Positions 38,449-45,936 of a stretch of 64,000 nt of DNA are shown here, in pieces. Position numbers and translations under genes: made by a program. The stretch is from VRUE01 sp963770315 (lineage in GTDB: Bacteria; Actinomycetota; Thermoleophilia; Solirubrobacterales; 70-9). Where the stretch lies: assembly GCA_963770315.1 (NCBI GenBank), contig CAVYPC010000002.1:1116001-1180000 (forward strand), given 5' to 3'. The notes under the pieces were generated by a model, which did not search any database, was not told where the DNA came from, and saw only the letters and a program-made list of their open reading frames with translations. Position 1 is the stretch's first letter. The number at the start of each line of letters is the position of its first letter.

Positions 38449-40137
38449 GTGACGCGTCTCAGCCAGACCTTCCTGCCCACGCTCAAGGACCCGCCCTCCG
38501 ACGCGGAGGCGGTATCCCACAAGCTGATGGTGCGGGCGGGCCTGATCCGCCAGCTCGGCGCGGGGCTGTGGACCTACCTGCCCGCCGGCTGGCGGGTCGT
38601 GCGCAAGGTCGAGGCGATCCTGCGCGAGGAGATGGAGTCGATCGGCTGCCAGGAGATGCTGATGCCGATCCTGCAGCCGGCCGAGCCCTGGAAGAAGACC
38701 GGGCGCTACGCGATCGACGAGCTGTTCAAACTTGATGACCGCAAGGGCGCACCGATGGTGCTGGCGATGACCCACGAGGAGTGCGTCACCTACCACGTCG
38801 CGCGCGAGGTCCGCTCCTACCGCGACCTGCCAATCATGGTGTTCCAGATCCAGACCAAGGAGCGCGACGAGCCGCGCCCGCGCGCCGGCGTCCTGCGCAC
38901 GCGCGAGTTCACGATGAAGGACGCCTACTCCTTCGATCGCGACGAGGAGGGCCTGGCGCGCTCCTACGAGCTGCAGAGCGAGGCGTACCGGCGGATCTTC
39001 GACCGCTGCGGGCTGCACTGGCACCGGGTCGAGTCCGACGTCGGGATGATGGGCGGCTCGGGCGCCCACGAGTACATGGCGCCCTGCCCGGCGGGCGAGA
39101 ACGAGGTGGCTCTGGCGCCCGGCTATGCGGCCAACGTCGAGATCGCCTCGGCCGAGGCGCAGGCGGTCGAGCTGCCGGCGCCGCTGGACGCCCCCGAGGA
39201 GGTCGACACGCCCGGCTTGACCAAGGTCGAGGAGGTGGCGGACCACCTCGGGCTCCCGCACGGAGCCTTCATCAAGACCCTGCCGATCATCGTCGAGGGC
39301 CGTGGAATGGTCCTCGTGCTGCTCCGTGGCGACCACCGACTCAACGAGATCAAGCTGCGCAACGGGATGAAGACCGACTTCCGTCAGGCGAGCAGCGAGG
39401 AGATCGAAGCGCAGCTTGGCCCCGTCGGCTACCTCGGCCCAGTCGGCAGCGGCCTGCCGATCATCAAGGACTCAGCGCTCACCGGGATTTCCTACGTCTC
39501 CGGCGCCAACAAACCGAGCACCCACCTCCGTGGCATCGACCCCTCCCGCGACTTCGAGGCTTACGAGATGGACGTGCGCAGCGTCGAGGCCGGCGACACC
39601 GCCCCCGGCGGCGGCACGATCGAGATCGAGCCGGCGATCGAGGTCGGCAACATCTTCAAGCTCGGCACGCGTTACTCCGAGCCGCTCGGCGCCACCTATC
39701 TCGACGAGGGCGGGGTCGAACGACCTATCGTGATGGGGAGCTACGGCATCGGCCCAGCTCGGATCGTCGCGGCGGCGATCGAGCAAAGGGCCGACGACCG
39801 GGGCATCGTCTGGCCCACGGCCCTTGCTCCCTGGCAGGTGCAGCTCGTTTCCCTCGCCAAGGCCGGGGAAGCGGAGCGCGAGTCGGCCGACGCTCTCTAC
39901 GAGCAGTTGAGTGCGGCCGGGGCGGAGGTCCTCTACGACGACCGCGACGCCGGCCCCGGCGAGAAGCTCACCGACGCCGAGCTGCTCGGCTGCCCGTTGC
40001 GCGTCGTCGTCGGCCGGCGCGGCCTCGCCAAGGGCGTGGTCGAGGCGAGCGAGCGAGCCGAAGGGACCGAGCACGAGCTGCCCGTGGACGAAGCCGGTGC
40101 GCGGGCCCTGGCCCTGCTCCAGGGCGAGGATGCCTGA
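38449..40137 (+). CDS. proS: prolyl-tRNA synthetase, bacterial type
   Basis: Class II synthetase charging tRNA-Pro. From GTG 38449 (562 residues; GTG 38431 would add six) it starts TRLSQTFLPTLKDPP like its relatives. Class II motifs: LWTYLPAGWRV near 36, motif 2 QTKERDEPRPRAGVLRTREF (near 136-155), an inserted editing (INS) domain at about 220-400, and motif 3 GSYGIGPARIVAAAIEQ near 432. The anticodon-binding domain closes the protein. Its stop is overlapped by the next gene. Confidence 0.93.
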   Translation: MTRLSQTFLPTLKDPPSDAEAVSHKLMVRAGLIRQLGAGLWTYLPAGWRVVRKVEAILREEMESIGCQEMLMPILQPAEPWKKTGRYAIDELFKLDDRKGAPMVLAMTHEECVTYHVAREVRSYRDLPIMVFQIQTKERDEPRPRAGVLRTREFTMKDAYSFDRDEEGLARSYELQSEAYRRIFDRCGLHWHRVESDVGMMGGSGAHEYMAPCPAGENEVALAPGYAANVEIASAEAQAVELPAPLDAPEEVDTPGLTKVEEVADHLGLPHGAFIKTLPIIVEGRGMVLVLLRGDHRLNEIKLRNGMKTDFRQASSEEIEAQLGPVGYLGPVGSGLPIIKDSALTGISYVSGANKPSTHLRGIDPSRDFEAYEMDVRSVEAGDTAPGGGTIEIEPAIEVGNIFKLGTRYSEPLGATYLDEGGVERPIVMGSYGIGPARIVAAAIEQRADDRGIVWPTALAPWQVQLVSLAKAGEAERESADALYEQLSAAGAEVLYDDRDAGPGEKLTDAELLGCPLRVVVGRRGLAKGVVEASERAEGTEHELPVDEAGARALALLQGEDA

Positions 40138-40783
40138 GACCGCCCCCTTCGGGCGCGGCCGCATCCGCCGCCTCTTCGGGCTCGACCGCAGCGGCCCGCC
40201 ACCAAAACAGACGCGTGAGGGGGAGCCGCTCAACCCGTGGACGCTTCCCAACCTGGTCGGCTACCTGCGCCTCGCCGGGCTGCCGGTCTTCCTCTACCTC
40301 GCCTTCGAATCCGGCGACGGCCGCAGCGTCGCCTCGGCGGCGATCTTCTGGCTGATCGCCGCCGGCGATTACCTCGACGGCTTCCTCGCCCGGGTCACCG
40401 GCCAGTACAGCCGCCTCGGCGCGATGCTCGACCCGCTGATCGACCGGCTGACGATCCTCTCCGGGGCGATCGTCTGCTGGCACTTCGAGCTGCTGCCGCG
40501 CTGGGCGCTGGCGCTGCTCGTCGCGCGCGAGGTCGCGATGCTCCTGCTGGCCCAGTACGGGCTCCGCCACGGGGTCGAGATCGCGGTCAACTGGCCGGGC
40601 AGGATCTCGGTCTTCCCGATCATGGGCGGCATCTTCTTCGCCCTCGTCTTCGCCGGCTGGGTGCCGGCGGCGCTGCTCATCGTCGGCGTCGTCCTGGCGA
40701 TCGTCGCCACCGTGCTCTACGCCCAGGTGGGGTTGCGATCGGTCCGCGAGGCGAAAGCGCAAGCCGCCTCTCAGGCTCCATAA
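40130..40783 (+). CDS. pgsA: CDP-alcohol phosphatidyltransferase (PgsA-like)
   Basis: Integral membrane enzyme that transfers a phosphatidyl group from CDP-diacylglycerol to an alcohol, most likely glycerol-3-phosphate. The full CDP-OH-P signature is present: D80, D83-G84, A87-R88, G97, D101 and D105. Five to six hydrophobic helices follow a basic N-terminal ~35 residues. ATG 40130 lies 8 nt inside proS. Phosphatidylinositol-phosphate or cardiolipin synthase activity remains possible. Confidence 0.88.
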   Translation: MPETAPFGRGRIRRLFGLDRSGPPPKQTREGEPLNPWTLPNLVGYLRLAGLPVFLYLAFESGDGRSVASAAIFWLIAAGDYLDGFLARVTGQYSRLGAMLDPLIDRLTILSGAIVCWHFELLPRWALALLVAREVAMLLLAQYGLRHGVEIAVNWPGRISVFPIMGGIFFALVFAGWVPAALLIVGVVLAIVATVLYAQVGLRSVREAKAQAASQAP

Positions 40784-40785
40784 CC

Positions 40786-40802
40786 TTCAACCTGCAGTTG
40801 AA
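40786..40802. promoter_or_regulatory. inverted repeat overlapping the rsiG promoter -35
   Basis: TTCAAC-CTGCA-GTTGAA, a 6-5-6 perfect dyad (extended imperfectly to AACC/ACCTT flanks) that covers the -35 hexamer. It is a candidate operator; the MerR protein at 41648 in the same operon is the obvious suspect. Confidence 0.4.
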
Positions 40803-40825
40803 CCTTTGGCTGGGCGACCTATAAT
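40798..40825 (+). promoter_or_regulatory. sigma-70-type promoter of the rsiG-garA-merR operon
   Basis: TTGAAC (40798-40803), 16-nt spacer, TATAAT (40820-40825): the best consensus promoter in the window. The predicted leader is ~40 nt and carries AAGGAG before ATG 40873, unlike the leaderless genes elsewhere. Confidence 0.7.
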
Positions 40826-40872
40826 CCCCCCAGCGGCCAACGGAGGCGAAGGCCTCCCGATCAAGGAGCGAG

Positions 40873-41145
40873 ATGGAGGACACCTTTCCCGATCTCGGTT
40901 CGCTCAGCGACGAAGAGCTGAAGGACCTGATCGACAAGCTCACCACCGAGGAGAACGAGATCTCCTACAAACGCCGGGTCCTGCACGGCAAGATCGACAT
41001 CCTGCGGGCGGAGCTGGTCAACCGGCTGCGGCATAAACACGAAAGCGGGGACTCGTTGATCTCGGGCGACGACGTCGCCCAGCTGACCGACATCCTCGCC
41101 GGCAAGGCACAGCAGGCCCCGCCGGAGGACGAGCCGGCCGCCTGA
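40873..41145 (+). CDS. RsiG-like c-di-GMP-responsive anti-sigma factor
   Basis: A 90-residue mostly helical acidic protein. Residues 27-42 match the RsiG signature E(X)3S(X)2R(X)3Q(X)3D as E27, S31, R34, H38, D42, with only Q changed to H. In Streptomyces RsiG this motif binds cyclic di-GMP and lets the protein hold the sigma factor WhiG; short single-motif forms that act as homodimers are known from early-branching actinobacteria. I infer the same role here; the target sigma factor is not in the window. First gene of the operon with garA and merR. Confidence 0.72.
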   Translation: MEDTFPDLGSLSDEELKDLIDKLTTEENEISYKRRVLHGKIDILRAELVNRLRHKHESGDSLISGDDVAQLTDILAGKAQQAPPEDEPAA

Positions 41146-41161
41146 GGCTGGAGCAGCGTCG

Positions 41162-41635
41162 ATGGCCATCCACTGTCCGGAGTGCGGCTTCGTCAACCCC
41201 GAGGGGGCGAACTACTGCCAGAAGTGCGGCGCCTACCTCGGCGGCCCCAAAGACGGCGACGACGAGCCGACGACGATGACCTACACGGTCGACGACACCG
41301 GTGAGATGCAGCCGATCGACATCGACCAGGTCCTGGAGGCCAGCGGCGCGGCGCTCGTGATCCGCGCCGGCGGCGGGCGGGCGGGGGAGAGCTTCACCGT
41401 GACCGAGGACCGGGTCAGCATCGGCCGCAGCCCCGATGCCGGCGTCTTCCTCGACGACGTCACCGTCTCCCGCAACCACGCGCTGCTGGTCCGGCGGCGC
41501 GACGGCTTCTACATCGACGATCTCGGCTCGCTCAACGGCACCTATGTCAACCGGCGCCGGATCGAGTCGCACCGCCTCGCCGACGGCGACGAGATCCAGG
41601 TCGGCAAGTACAAGCTGAGCTACCTGGAGAAGTAG
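41162..41635 (+). CDS. garA: FHA-domain protein, GarA-like, with N-terminal zinc ribbon
   Basis: A 157-residue protein: a zinc ribbon with C5, C8, C19 and C22; a Thr-rich linker (T37, T38, T40 in DEPTTMTYT); and a C-terminal FHA domain with G88-R89, S103-R104-N105-H106 and N125-G126-T127. The FHA part closely matches mycobacterial GarA (IFLDDVTVSR-like core, LGSLNGTYVN), which switches central-carbon enzymes when its Thr-Thr motif is phosphorylated by PknB/PknG. The linker may be the equivalent phosphosite. The following merR gene repeats the garA-Rv1828 order of mycobacteria. Confidence 0.82.
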   Translation: MAIHCPECGFVNPEGANYCQKCGAYLGGPKDGDDEPTTMTYTVDDTGEMQPIDIDQVLEASGAALVIRAGGGRAGESFTVTEDRVSIGRSPDAGVFLDDVTVSRNHALLVRRRDGFYIDDLGSLNGTYVNRRRIESHRLADGDEIQVGKYKLSYLEK

Positions 41636-41647
41636 GAGGCGGAGACG

Positions 41648-42385
41648 ATGGCAGCAGTGTCCGAGCAGCAGGTTCGCCAGCGCGACTCGCGCCCGCGCAA
41701 GGCGTTGACGATCGGCGCCGTCTGCAAGATCCTGCAGAACGAGTTCGACGACATCTCGATCTCGAAGATCCGCTACCTCGAGGACCAGAAGCTGCTGACG
41801 CCGCGCCGCACCCAGGGCGGCTACCGCCTCTACAGCCAGTCCGACGTCGAGCGCCTGCGGACGATCCTGCGCCTGCAGCGCGACGAGTTCCTGCCATTGC
41901 GGGTGATCCGCCAGGAGCTGGCAGCCGGCGGCGACATCGACCTCGGCGGCGACCGGCGGCCGGCCGCCGGTGCGGTGCGGCGGGCGATCCTCGTCAATAC
42001 CTCCAGCGCCTACCTGACCCTGGACGAGGTGATCGAGGAGACCGGCGCCCGCAGCGAGCTGATCGCCGAGCTGGAGAACTTCGGCATCGTCCAGCCCGAG
42101 AAGCGCGACGGCAGGACGGTCTACGACGAGACCGACCGCGAGATCGTCCGTGCCGCCAACGAGCTCTCCCGGGTCGGCGTCGGCGCCCGCAACCTGCGCG
42201 TCTTCCGCTCCTCCGCCGACCGCGAGGCGAACCTGCTGGAAGCGCTGCTGGGACCCTCGCTGCGCTCGCGCAACCCGGAGCGGCGCAAAGAGGCGCTCGA
42301 GAGCTTGGAGAGCCTGGCGGCAACTGTCAGCCACCTCAAGCATCTGCTGCTGGTGCGCGACCTGCGCCGCCTGGCGGGCGACTGA
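41648..42385 (+). CDS. MerR-family transcriptional regulator (Rv1828-like)
   Basis: A 245-residue regulator with an N-terminal winged helix-turn-helix (about 18-85; ISKIRYLEDQKLLTPRRTQGGYRLY) and a C-terminal all-helical domain that lacks metal-binding cysteines. This fits the Rv1828 type found next to garA in mycobacteria rather than metal-sensing MerR. It probably regulates its own operon through the dyad at 40786-40802; that link is inferred. It follows garA by 12 nt with AGGCGGAGA as ribosome binding site. Confidence 0.85.
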   Translation: MAAVSEQQVRQRDSRPRKALTIGAVCKILQNEFDDISISKIRYLEDQKLLTPRRTQGGYRLYSQSDVERLRTILRLQRDEFLPLRVIRQELAAGGDIDLGGDRRPAAGAVRRAILVNTSSAYLTLDEVIEETGARSELIAELENFGIVQPEKRDGRTVYDETDREIVRAANELSRVGVGARNLRVFRSSADREANLLEALLGPSLRSRNPERRKEALESLESLAATVSHLKHLLLVRDLRRLAGD

Positions 42386-42394
42386 CGGCAAACG

Positions 42395-42856
42395 GTGGCC
42401 CGCGTAACCCGCCGACGGACGATCGCGGCTCCCGTGGACGACGTCTGGGAGCTGATCTCCGACCCCTACAGCCTGCCGCGCTGGTGGCCGCGCACGAGCC
42501 GGGTCGAGAGCGTCGACCGCAAGCCCGAGGGCAAGCGCAGCCAGTGGACCAAGGTGCTGGAGACCGCGGAGGGCCGCGGCGTCCGTGCCGACTTCCGCTG
42601 CCTCAGCTGCGCCGAGGGCGAGCGCTACGTCTGGGAGCAGCAGCTCGCCGGCAGCCCCTTCGAGCGGCACCTGCGTCGCTCCGTCGTCGAGATCGCCCTG
42701 CGGCCCGACGGCGCCGGCACGGCGGTCAGCCTCAGCTCCGAGCAGAGGCTGCGCGGGCTGTCTCGACTCGGCTCGCCGATGATGCGCGGCGGCCAGGGCA
42801 AGATTCTCAACCAGGCGCTGGATGGGATCGAACGGGCGCTCGGGGGCAACGAATGA
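42395..42856 (+). CDS. SRPBCC (START-like) family protein
   Basis: A 153-residue polyketide-cyclase/dehydrase-type fold, predicted to bind a hydrophobic ligand. Typical features: TIAAPVDDVWELISDPYSLPRWWP near 7-30, alternating strands, and the long C-terminal helix MMRGGQGKILNQALDGIERAL. GTG start 9 nt after merR, so likely in the same operon. Ligand and role are unknown. Confidence 0.75.
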   Translation: MARVTRRRTIAAPVDDVWELISDPYSLPRWWPRTSRVESVDRKPEGKRSQWTKVLETAEGRGVRADFRCLSCAEGERYVWEQQLAGSPFERHLRRSVVEIALRPDGAGTAVSLSSEQRLRGLSRLGSPMMRGGQGKILNQALDGIERALGGNE

Positions 42857-42862
42857 GCCCAC

Positions 42863-42902
42863 CTGGCGACTTAGCCCCCCTATACCGCCGAAAAGTCGCC
42901 AG
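42863..42902. promoter_or_regulatory. 10-bp perfect inverted repeat before the FAD oxidase gene
   Basis: CTGGCGACTT (42863-42872) and AAGTCGCCAG (42893-42902) flank 20 nt that include CTATACC. The right arm ends 6 nt before the ATG. It could be an operator or an attenuating hairpin. Confidence 0.45.
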
Positions 42903-42908
42903 AGAGCG

Positions 42909-44537
42909 ATGACCCCCCGTCGAGATTCCAAGTGGTGGGGGTGGGGCGATCCCGCCGTCGAGCCGAAGCTCGATGCTGAGGCGCTGGGTGTGCTGCGCGA
43001 GCGGATTGGGGAGCTGGAGGCCTGGCCCTTGGCCGCTGAGCTGGAGGACGTCACGCTGCCGGAGGCCGAGCCCCTGCCGCAGGCCCTAATCGATGCGGTC
43101 GGCGCCGATGGCGTCTTCGACTCGACCGAGGACCGGATCCGCCATGCCACCGGCTGCGGCTATGCCGATTTGGCGCGACTGCGCGGGGGTCGCCTCGATG
43201 CCGCTCCCGACGCGGTCGTCCTGCCGGCCGATGCCGGCGCTGTGCGTCGCGTCCTCGACGCCTGTGCGGCCGCGGGCATCGCCGTGGTCCCCTACGGCGG
43301 CGGCACCAGCGTGGTCGGCGGGGTCGAGCCCTTGCGCGGGCCCCACGAGCGCCTCATCAGCCTCGATCTTGGCCGCTTGCGCGAGGTCGAGATCGACCGG
43401 CGCTCGCTGACGGCGCGCCTCGGCGCAGGCCTGCGTGGGCCCGAGGCCGAAGCTGCGCTCAATGCCGAGGGCTTCGTGCTCGGGCACTTCCCGCAGTCCT
43501 TCGAGTACGCGACGGTCGGCGGCTTCGCCGCCACCCGCTCCGCCGGCCAAGCCTCGAGCGGCTACGGCCGCTTCGACGCGCTGGTGAGCGCGATCCGGCT
43601 GATCGCCCCCGCCGGGAACCTGCGCACGCTGGAGACGCCGCACACCGCCGCCGGGCCGTCCCTGCGCGAGCTCGCGGTCGGCTCGGAGGGCAGCTTCGGC
43701 GTCATCCCCGAGGTCACCGTGCGGATCCGCCCGCAGCCCCGGCAGCGTCGCTACGAGGCTTGGATCGCGACCCACTTCGAGGCCGGTGCCGAGATCGTGC
43801 GGGCGCTCGCCCAGGGCCCCGGCCTGCCGGATGTGATCCGCGTCTCCGACGAGGAGGAGACCGAGGGCTCGCTGGCGCTGTCCGGGCCGCGCGGTTTCGC
43901 CGGAACGCTGTTTGGCGGCTACCTGGGACTGCGCCGCAAGCGCGGCGGCTGCCTGATCGTGATCGGGCTCGAGGGAGACGAGGAGTCGGTCGCCCGCCGC
44001 CGCGCCCTCGCTGTCCGCGCCCTGCGCCGCGGTGGCGCCGCCTATCTCGGGCAGGGAGCGGGACGCTCCTGGGAGCACGGCCGCTACCAGGGCCCTTACC
44101 TGCGCGACACCCTGATGGGCATGGGGGCGATGGTGGAGACCCTGGAGACCTCCCACACCTGGTCGCGGCTGGCGGAGCTGCACGCGGGCGTCGGCGACGC
44201 GATCCGCGACTCGCTCGCCGCTCAGGGCACCCCCGGGCTCGTCTTCTGCCATCTCTCTCACGCCTACGCCGACGGCGCCTCGCTCTACTTCACCTTCATC
44301 TCCCGCGCCAGGCGCGGCGAGGAGATCGAGCAGTGGCGGGCGGTCAAGCGCGCCGCCTCGGAAGCGATCGTCGCCTGCGGCGCCACGATCACCCATCACC
44401 ACGCGGTCGGTCGCGACCACGCCCCCTACATGGAGGCGGAGGTGGGGGAGACGGGGATCGAGCTGCTGCGGGCGGTGAAGGAGCGGCTGGATCCGACCGG
44501 GATCATGAATCCCGGCAAGCTGATTCCCTCCGGCTAG
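42909..44537 (+). CDS. FAD-binding oxidase, alkyldihydroxyacetonephosphate synthase-like
   Basis: A 542-residue VAO/PCMH-type flavoprotein. The FAD domain (about 125-310) has VVLPADAGAVRRVLDACA and VPYGGGTSVVGGVEP; the cap and C-terminal parts include RSWEHGRYQGPYLRD and HHHAVGRDHAPYM near 495-507, the motif typical of AGPS enzymes that form ether lipids. A related D-lactate/2-hydroxyacid dehydrogenase role is possible. Start ATG 42909 lies just after an inverted repeat; its stop overlaps the convergent gene's stop through CTAG. Confidence 0.83.
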   Translation: MTPRRDSKWWGWGDPAVEPKLDAEALGVLRERIGELEAWPLAAELEDVTLPEAEPLPQALIDAVGADGVFDSTEDRIRHATGCGYADLARLRGGRLDAAPDAVVLPADAGAVRRVLDACAAAGIAVVPYGGGTSVVGGVEPLRGPHERLISLDLGRLREVEIDRRSLTARLGAGLRGPEAEAALNAEGFVLGHFPQSFEYATVGGFAATRSAGQASSGYGRFDALVSAIRLIAPAGNLRTLETPHTAAGPSLRELAVGSEGSFGVIPEVTVRIRPQPRQRRYEAWIATHFEAGAEIVRALAQGPGLPDVIRVSDEEETEGSLALSGPRGFAGTLFGGYLGLRRKRGGCLIVIGLEGDEESVARRRALAVRALRRGGAAYLGQGAGRSWEHGRYQGPYLRDTLMGMGAMVETLETSHTWSRLAELHAGVGDAIRDSLAAQGTPGLVFCHLSHAYADGASLYFTFISRARRGEEIEQWRAVKRAASEAIVACGATITHHHAVGRDHAPYMEAEVGETGIELLRAVKERLDPTGIMNPGKLIPSG

Positions 44538-45460
44538 CCGCCTTCGCCGCTTCCGCCTTTGGCAATCGGCCCGGTGATTTCGCCGCTCAGAACGGTTTCG
44601 CCGACGTAGCGGGGCAGCCCCTTTTCCTTCTTCGCTCGAGCCACCTCCTGTTCGTAGGCGGCATCCGCGGTACGGGAGACGTAGATCTGGTCGAAGGCGC
44701 CGCTGGCGACGTAGGCGAGCAGTTCGGCTGGGATCGCGAAGCGGGCGCCGATATCGCCGGAATCGCCGACCGCGACGCTGCCGACGCGCAGGCTGAGCTT
44801 CGGCGAGCGGTAGAGCCAGATCGTGTAGGAGTCGCCCTTTGCGGTCGGCTGCAAGCCGCTGGCGGTGACCTGCATGACGATTTCTTCCTTGCCGACTTTG
44901 CCGAAGACGGCCCGACCGCTCGCGTCGCTGCCATCCGCCGGTTCCAGCACCGCCTGCGTGACCTTGCTTTCTTCCGCGGCGGTGCTTTCCACGCCGGATT
45001 CGGCGACTTCGGTCGAGCCGGAGCCGGAACTCGAATCGGAGCCGTCGCTGAAGACGGCGATCGCGATCAGCACCACGGCGACGATCCCAACCGCGCCACC
45101 GGCGAGGGCGAGCAGGCGGCGGCGCTCGGGCGGTACCGAGGGGCGCGAGATGCGGTTGGCGGGCTTTGCCGGAGCACTCGGCTTCGCGGGGGTCGGAGAG
45201 GGCTCCGCGACCTTGGGCTCCTGCTTGGGCTGCTCAGGTGGCTCCTCGGCTTCGGCCGCCGGCTCGGACTTGAGCGGCTTGGGAGGGAGGGGGGGCTCCA
45301 CGCCCGCCTCGCGATCCTCCGTCAGCTGCGCCAGGGCCGCCTTGACTTCGGCCCGCACCTCGTCGACGCTCATTCCCTTCAGCGCCGCGATGTCCTCATA
45401 GCCCTCCTCGCGCTGCGCGAGCAGGCGAAGCATCGCCCTCTGATCGTCGCTGAGTGCCAT
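44534..45460 (-). CDS. membrane protein with sigma region-4-like HTH and RskA-like outer domain
   Basis: From ATG 45460, 308 residues. Residues 1-48 (ALSDDQRAMLRLLAQ...GYEDIAALKGMSVDEVRAEV) look like a sigma-factor region 4 helix-turn-helix. A Pro/Glu/Lys-rich linker runs to about 112, a single membrane helix spans 115-137, and an extracytoplasmic domain (about 160-300) resembles anti-sigma-K RskA C-termini (VTASGLQPTAKGDSYTIWLYR). It probably senses an envelope signal. No sigma-factor gene is adjacent. GTG 45475 would add five residues. Confidence 0.65.
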   Translation of the reverse strand: MALSDDQRAMLRLLAQREEGYEDIAALKGMSVDEVRAEVKAALAQLTEDREAGVEPPLPPKPLKSEPAAEAEEPPEQPKQEPKVAEPSPTPAKPSAPAKPANRISRPSVPPERRRLLALAGGAVGIVAVVLIAIAVFSDGSDSSSGSGSTEVAESGVESTAAEESKVTQAVLEPADGSDASGRAVFGKVGKEEIVMQVTASGLQPTAKGDSYTIWLYRSPKLSLRVGSVAVGDSGDIGARFAIPAELLAYVASGAFDQIYVSRTADAAYEQEVARAKKEKGLPRYVGETVLSGEITGPIAKGGSGEGG

Positions 45461-45511
45461 TCCCGCGGCGAACACTATGCGACGTGCATTAACGCCAGAT
45501 GTACGAGCGGG

Positions 45512-45517
45512 TAGGGT
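45512..45517 (+). promoter_or_regulatory. leaderless-type -10 box for the thioesterase gene
   Basis: TAGGGT followed by 8 nt and ATG 45526, favouring this start over the ATG at 45499. Confidence 0.3.
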
Positions 45518-45525
45518 CCGCGCCG

Positions 45526-45936
45526 ATGGCGGACGATCCGCGCGGCCTGCAATCCCACTTCGACGCCCTGATCGGGACCGAGTGGCTGAGCGACGACCCC
45601 GCCGGGGCCTGCGCGCGAGTCCCGATCCGCGACGAGCTCCGCCAGCCCTTCGGCCTGATGCACGGCGGCGTGATGTCGAGCCTGGTCGAGAGCGTCTGCT
45701 CGCGCGCCACCGCCCTTGCGGTCTTCGGCGATGGGATGGCGGCGATGGGGCAGTCGATCGGCGTCAGCTTCATCCGGCCGATAACCGAAGGCCACGCGGA
45801 AGTCAGGGCGCGGGCCCGCCACCGCGGCCGCACGACCTGGGTCTGGGACGCCGAAGTCCTCGACGCCGAGGGCAAGCTTTGCGCCCTGGCCCAGATGACG
45901 ATCGCGGTGCGGTCTATCCCGAAAAGCGATTCGTGA
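45526..45936 (+). CDS. hotdog-fold acyl-CoA thioesterase (PaaI/YbdB family)
   Basis: A 136-residue hotdog thioesterase. The family's helix motif is PFGLMHGGVMSSLVESVCS near 44-62, with the catalytic-acid region, and GQSIGVSFIRPITEG near 76-90. An ATG at 45499 adds nine residues. The 3' end overlaps the convergent nadE by 23 bp. The acyl substrate is unknown; menaquinone-pathway DHNA-CoA hydrolase is one possibility. Confidence 0.8.
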   Translation: MADDPRGLQSHFDALIGTEWLSDDPAGACARVPIRDELRQPFGLMHGGVMSSLVESVCSRATALAVFGDGMAAMGQSIGVSFIRPITEGHAEVRARARHRGRTTWVWDAEVLDAEGKLCALAQMTIAVRSIPKSDS

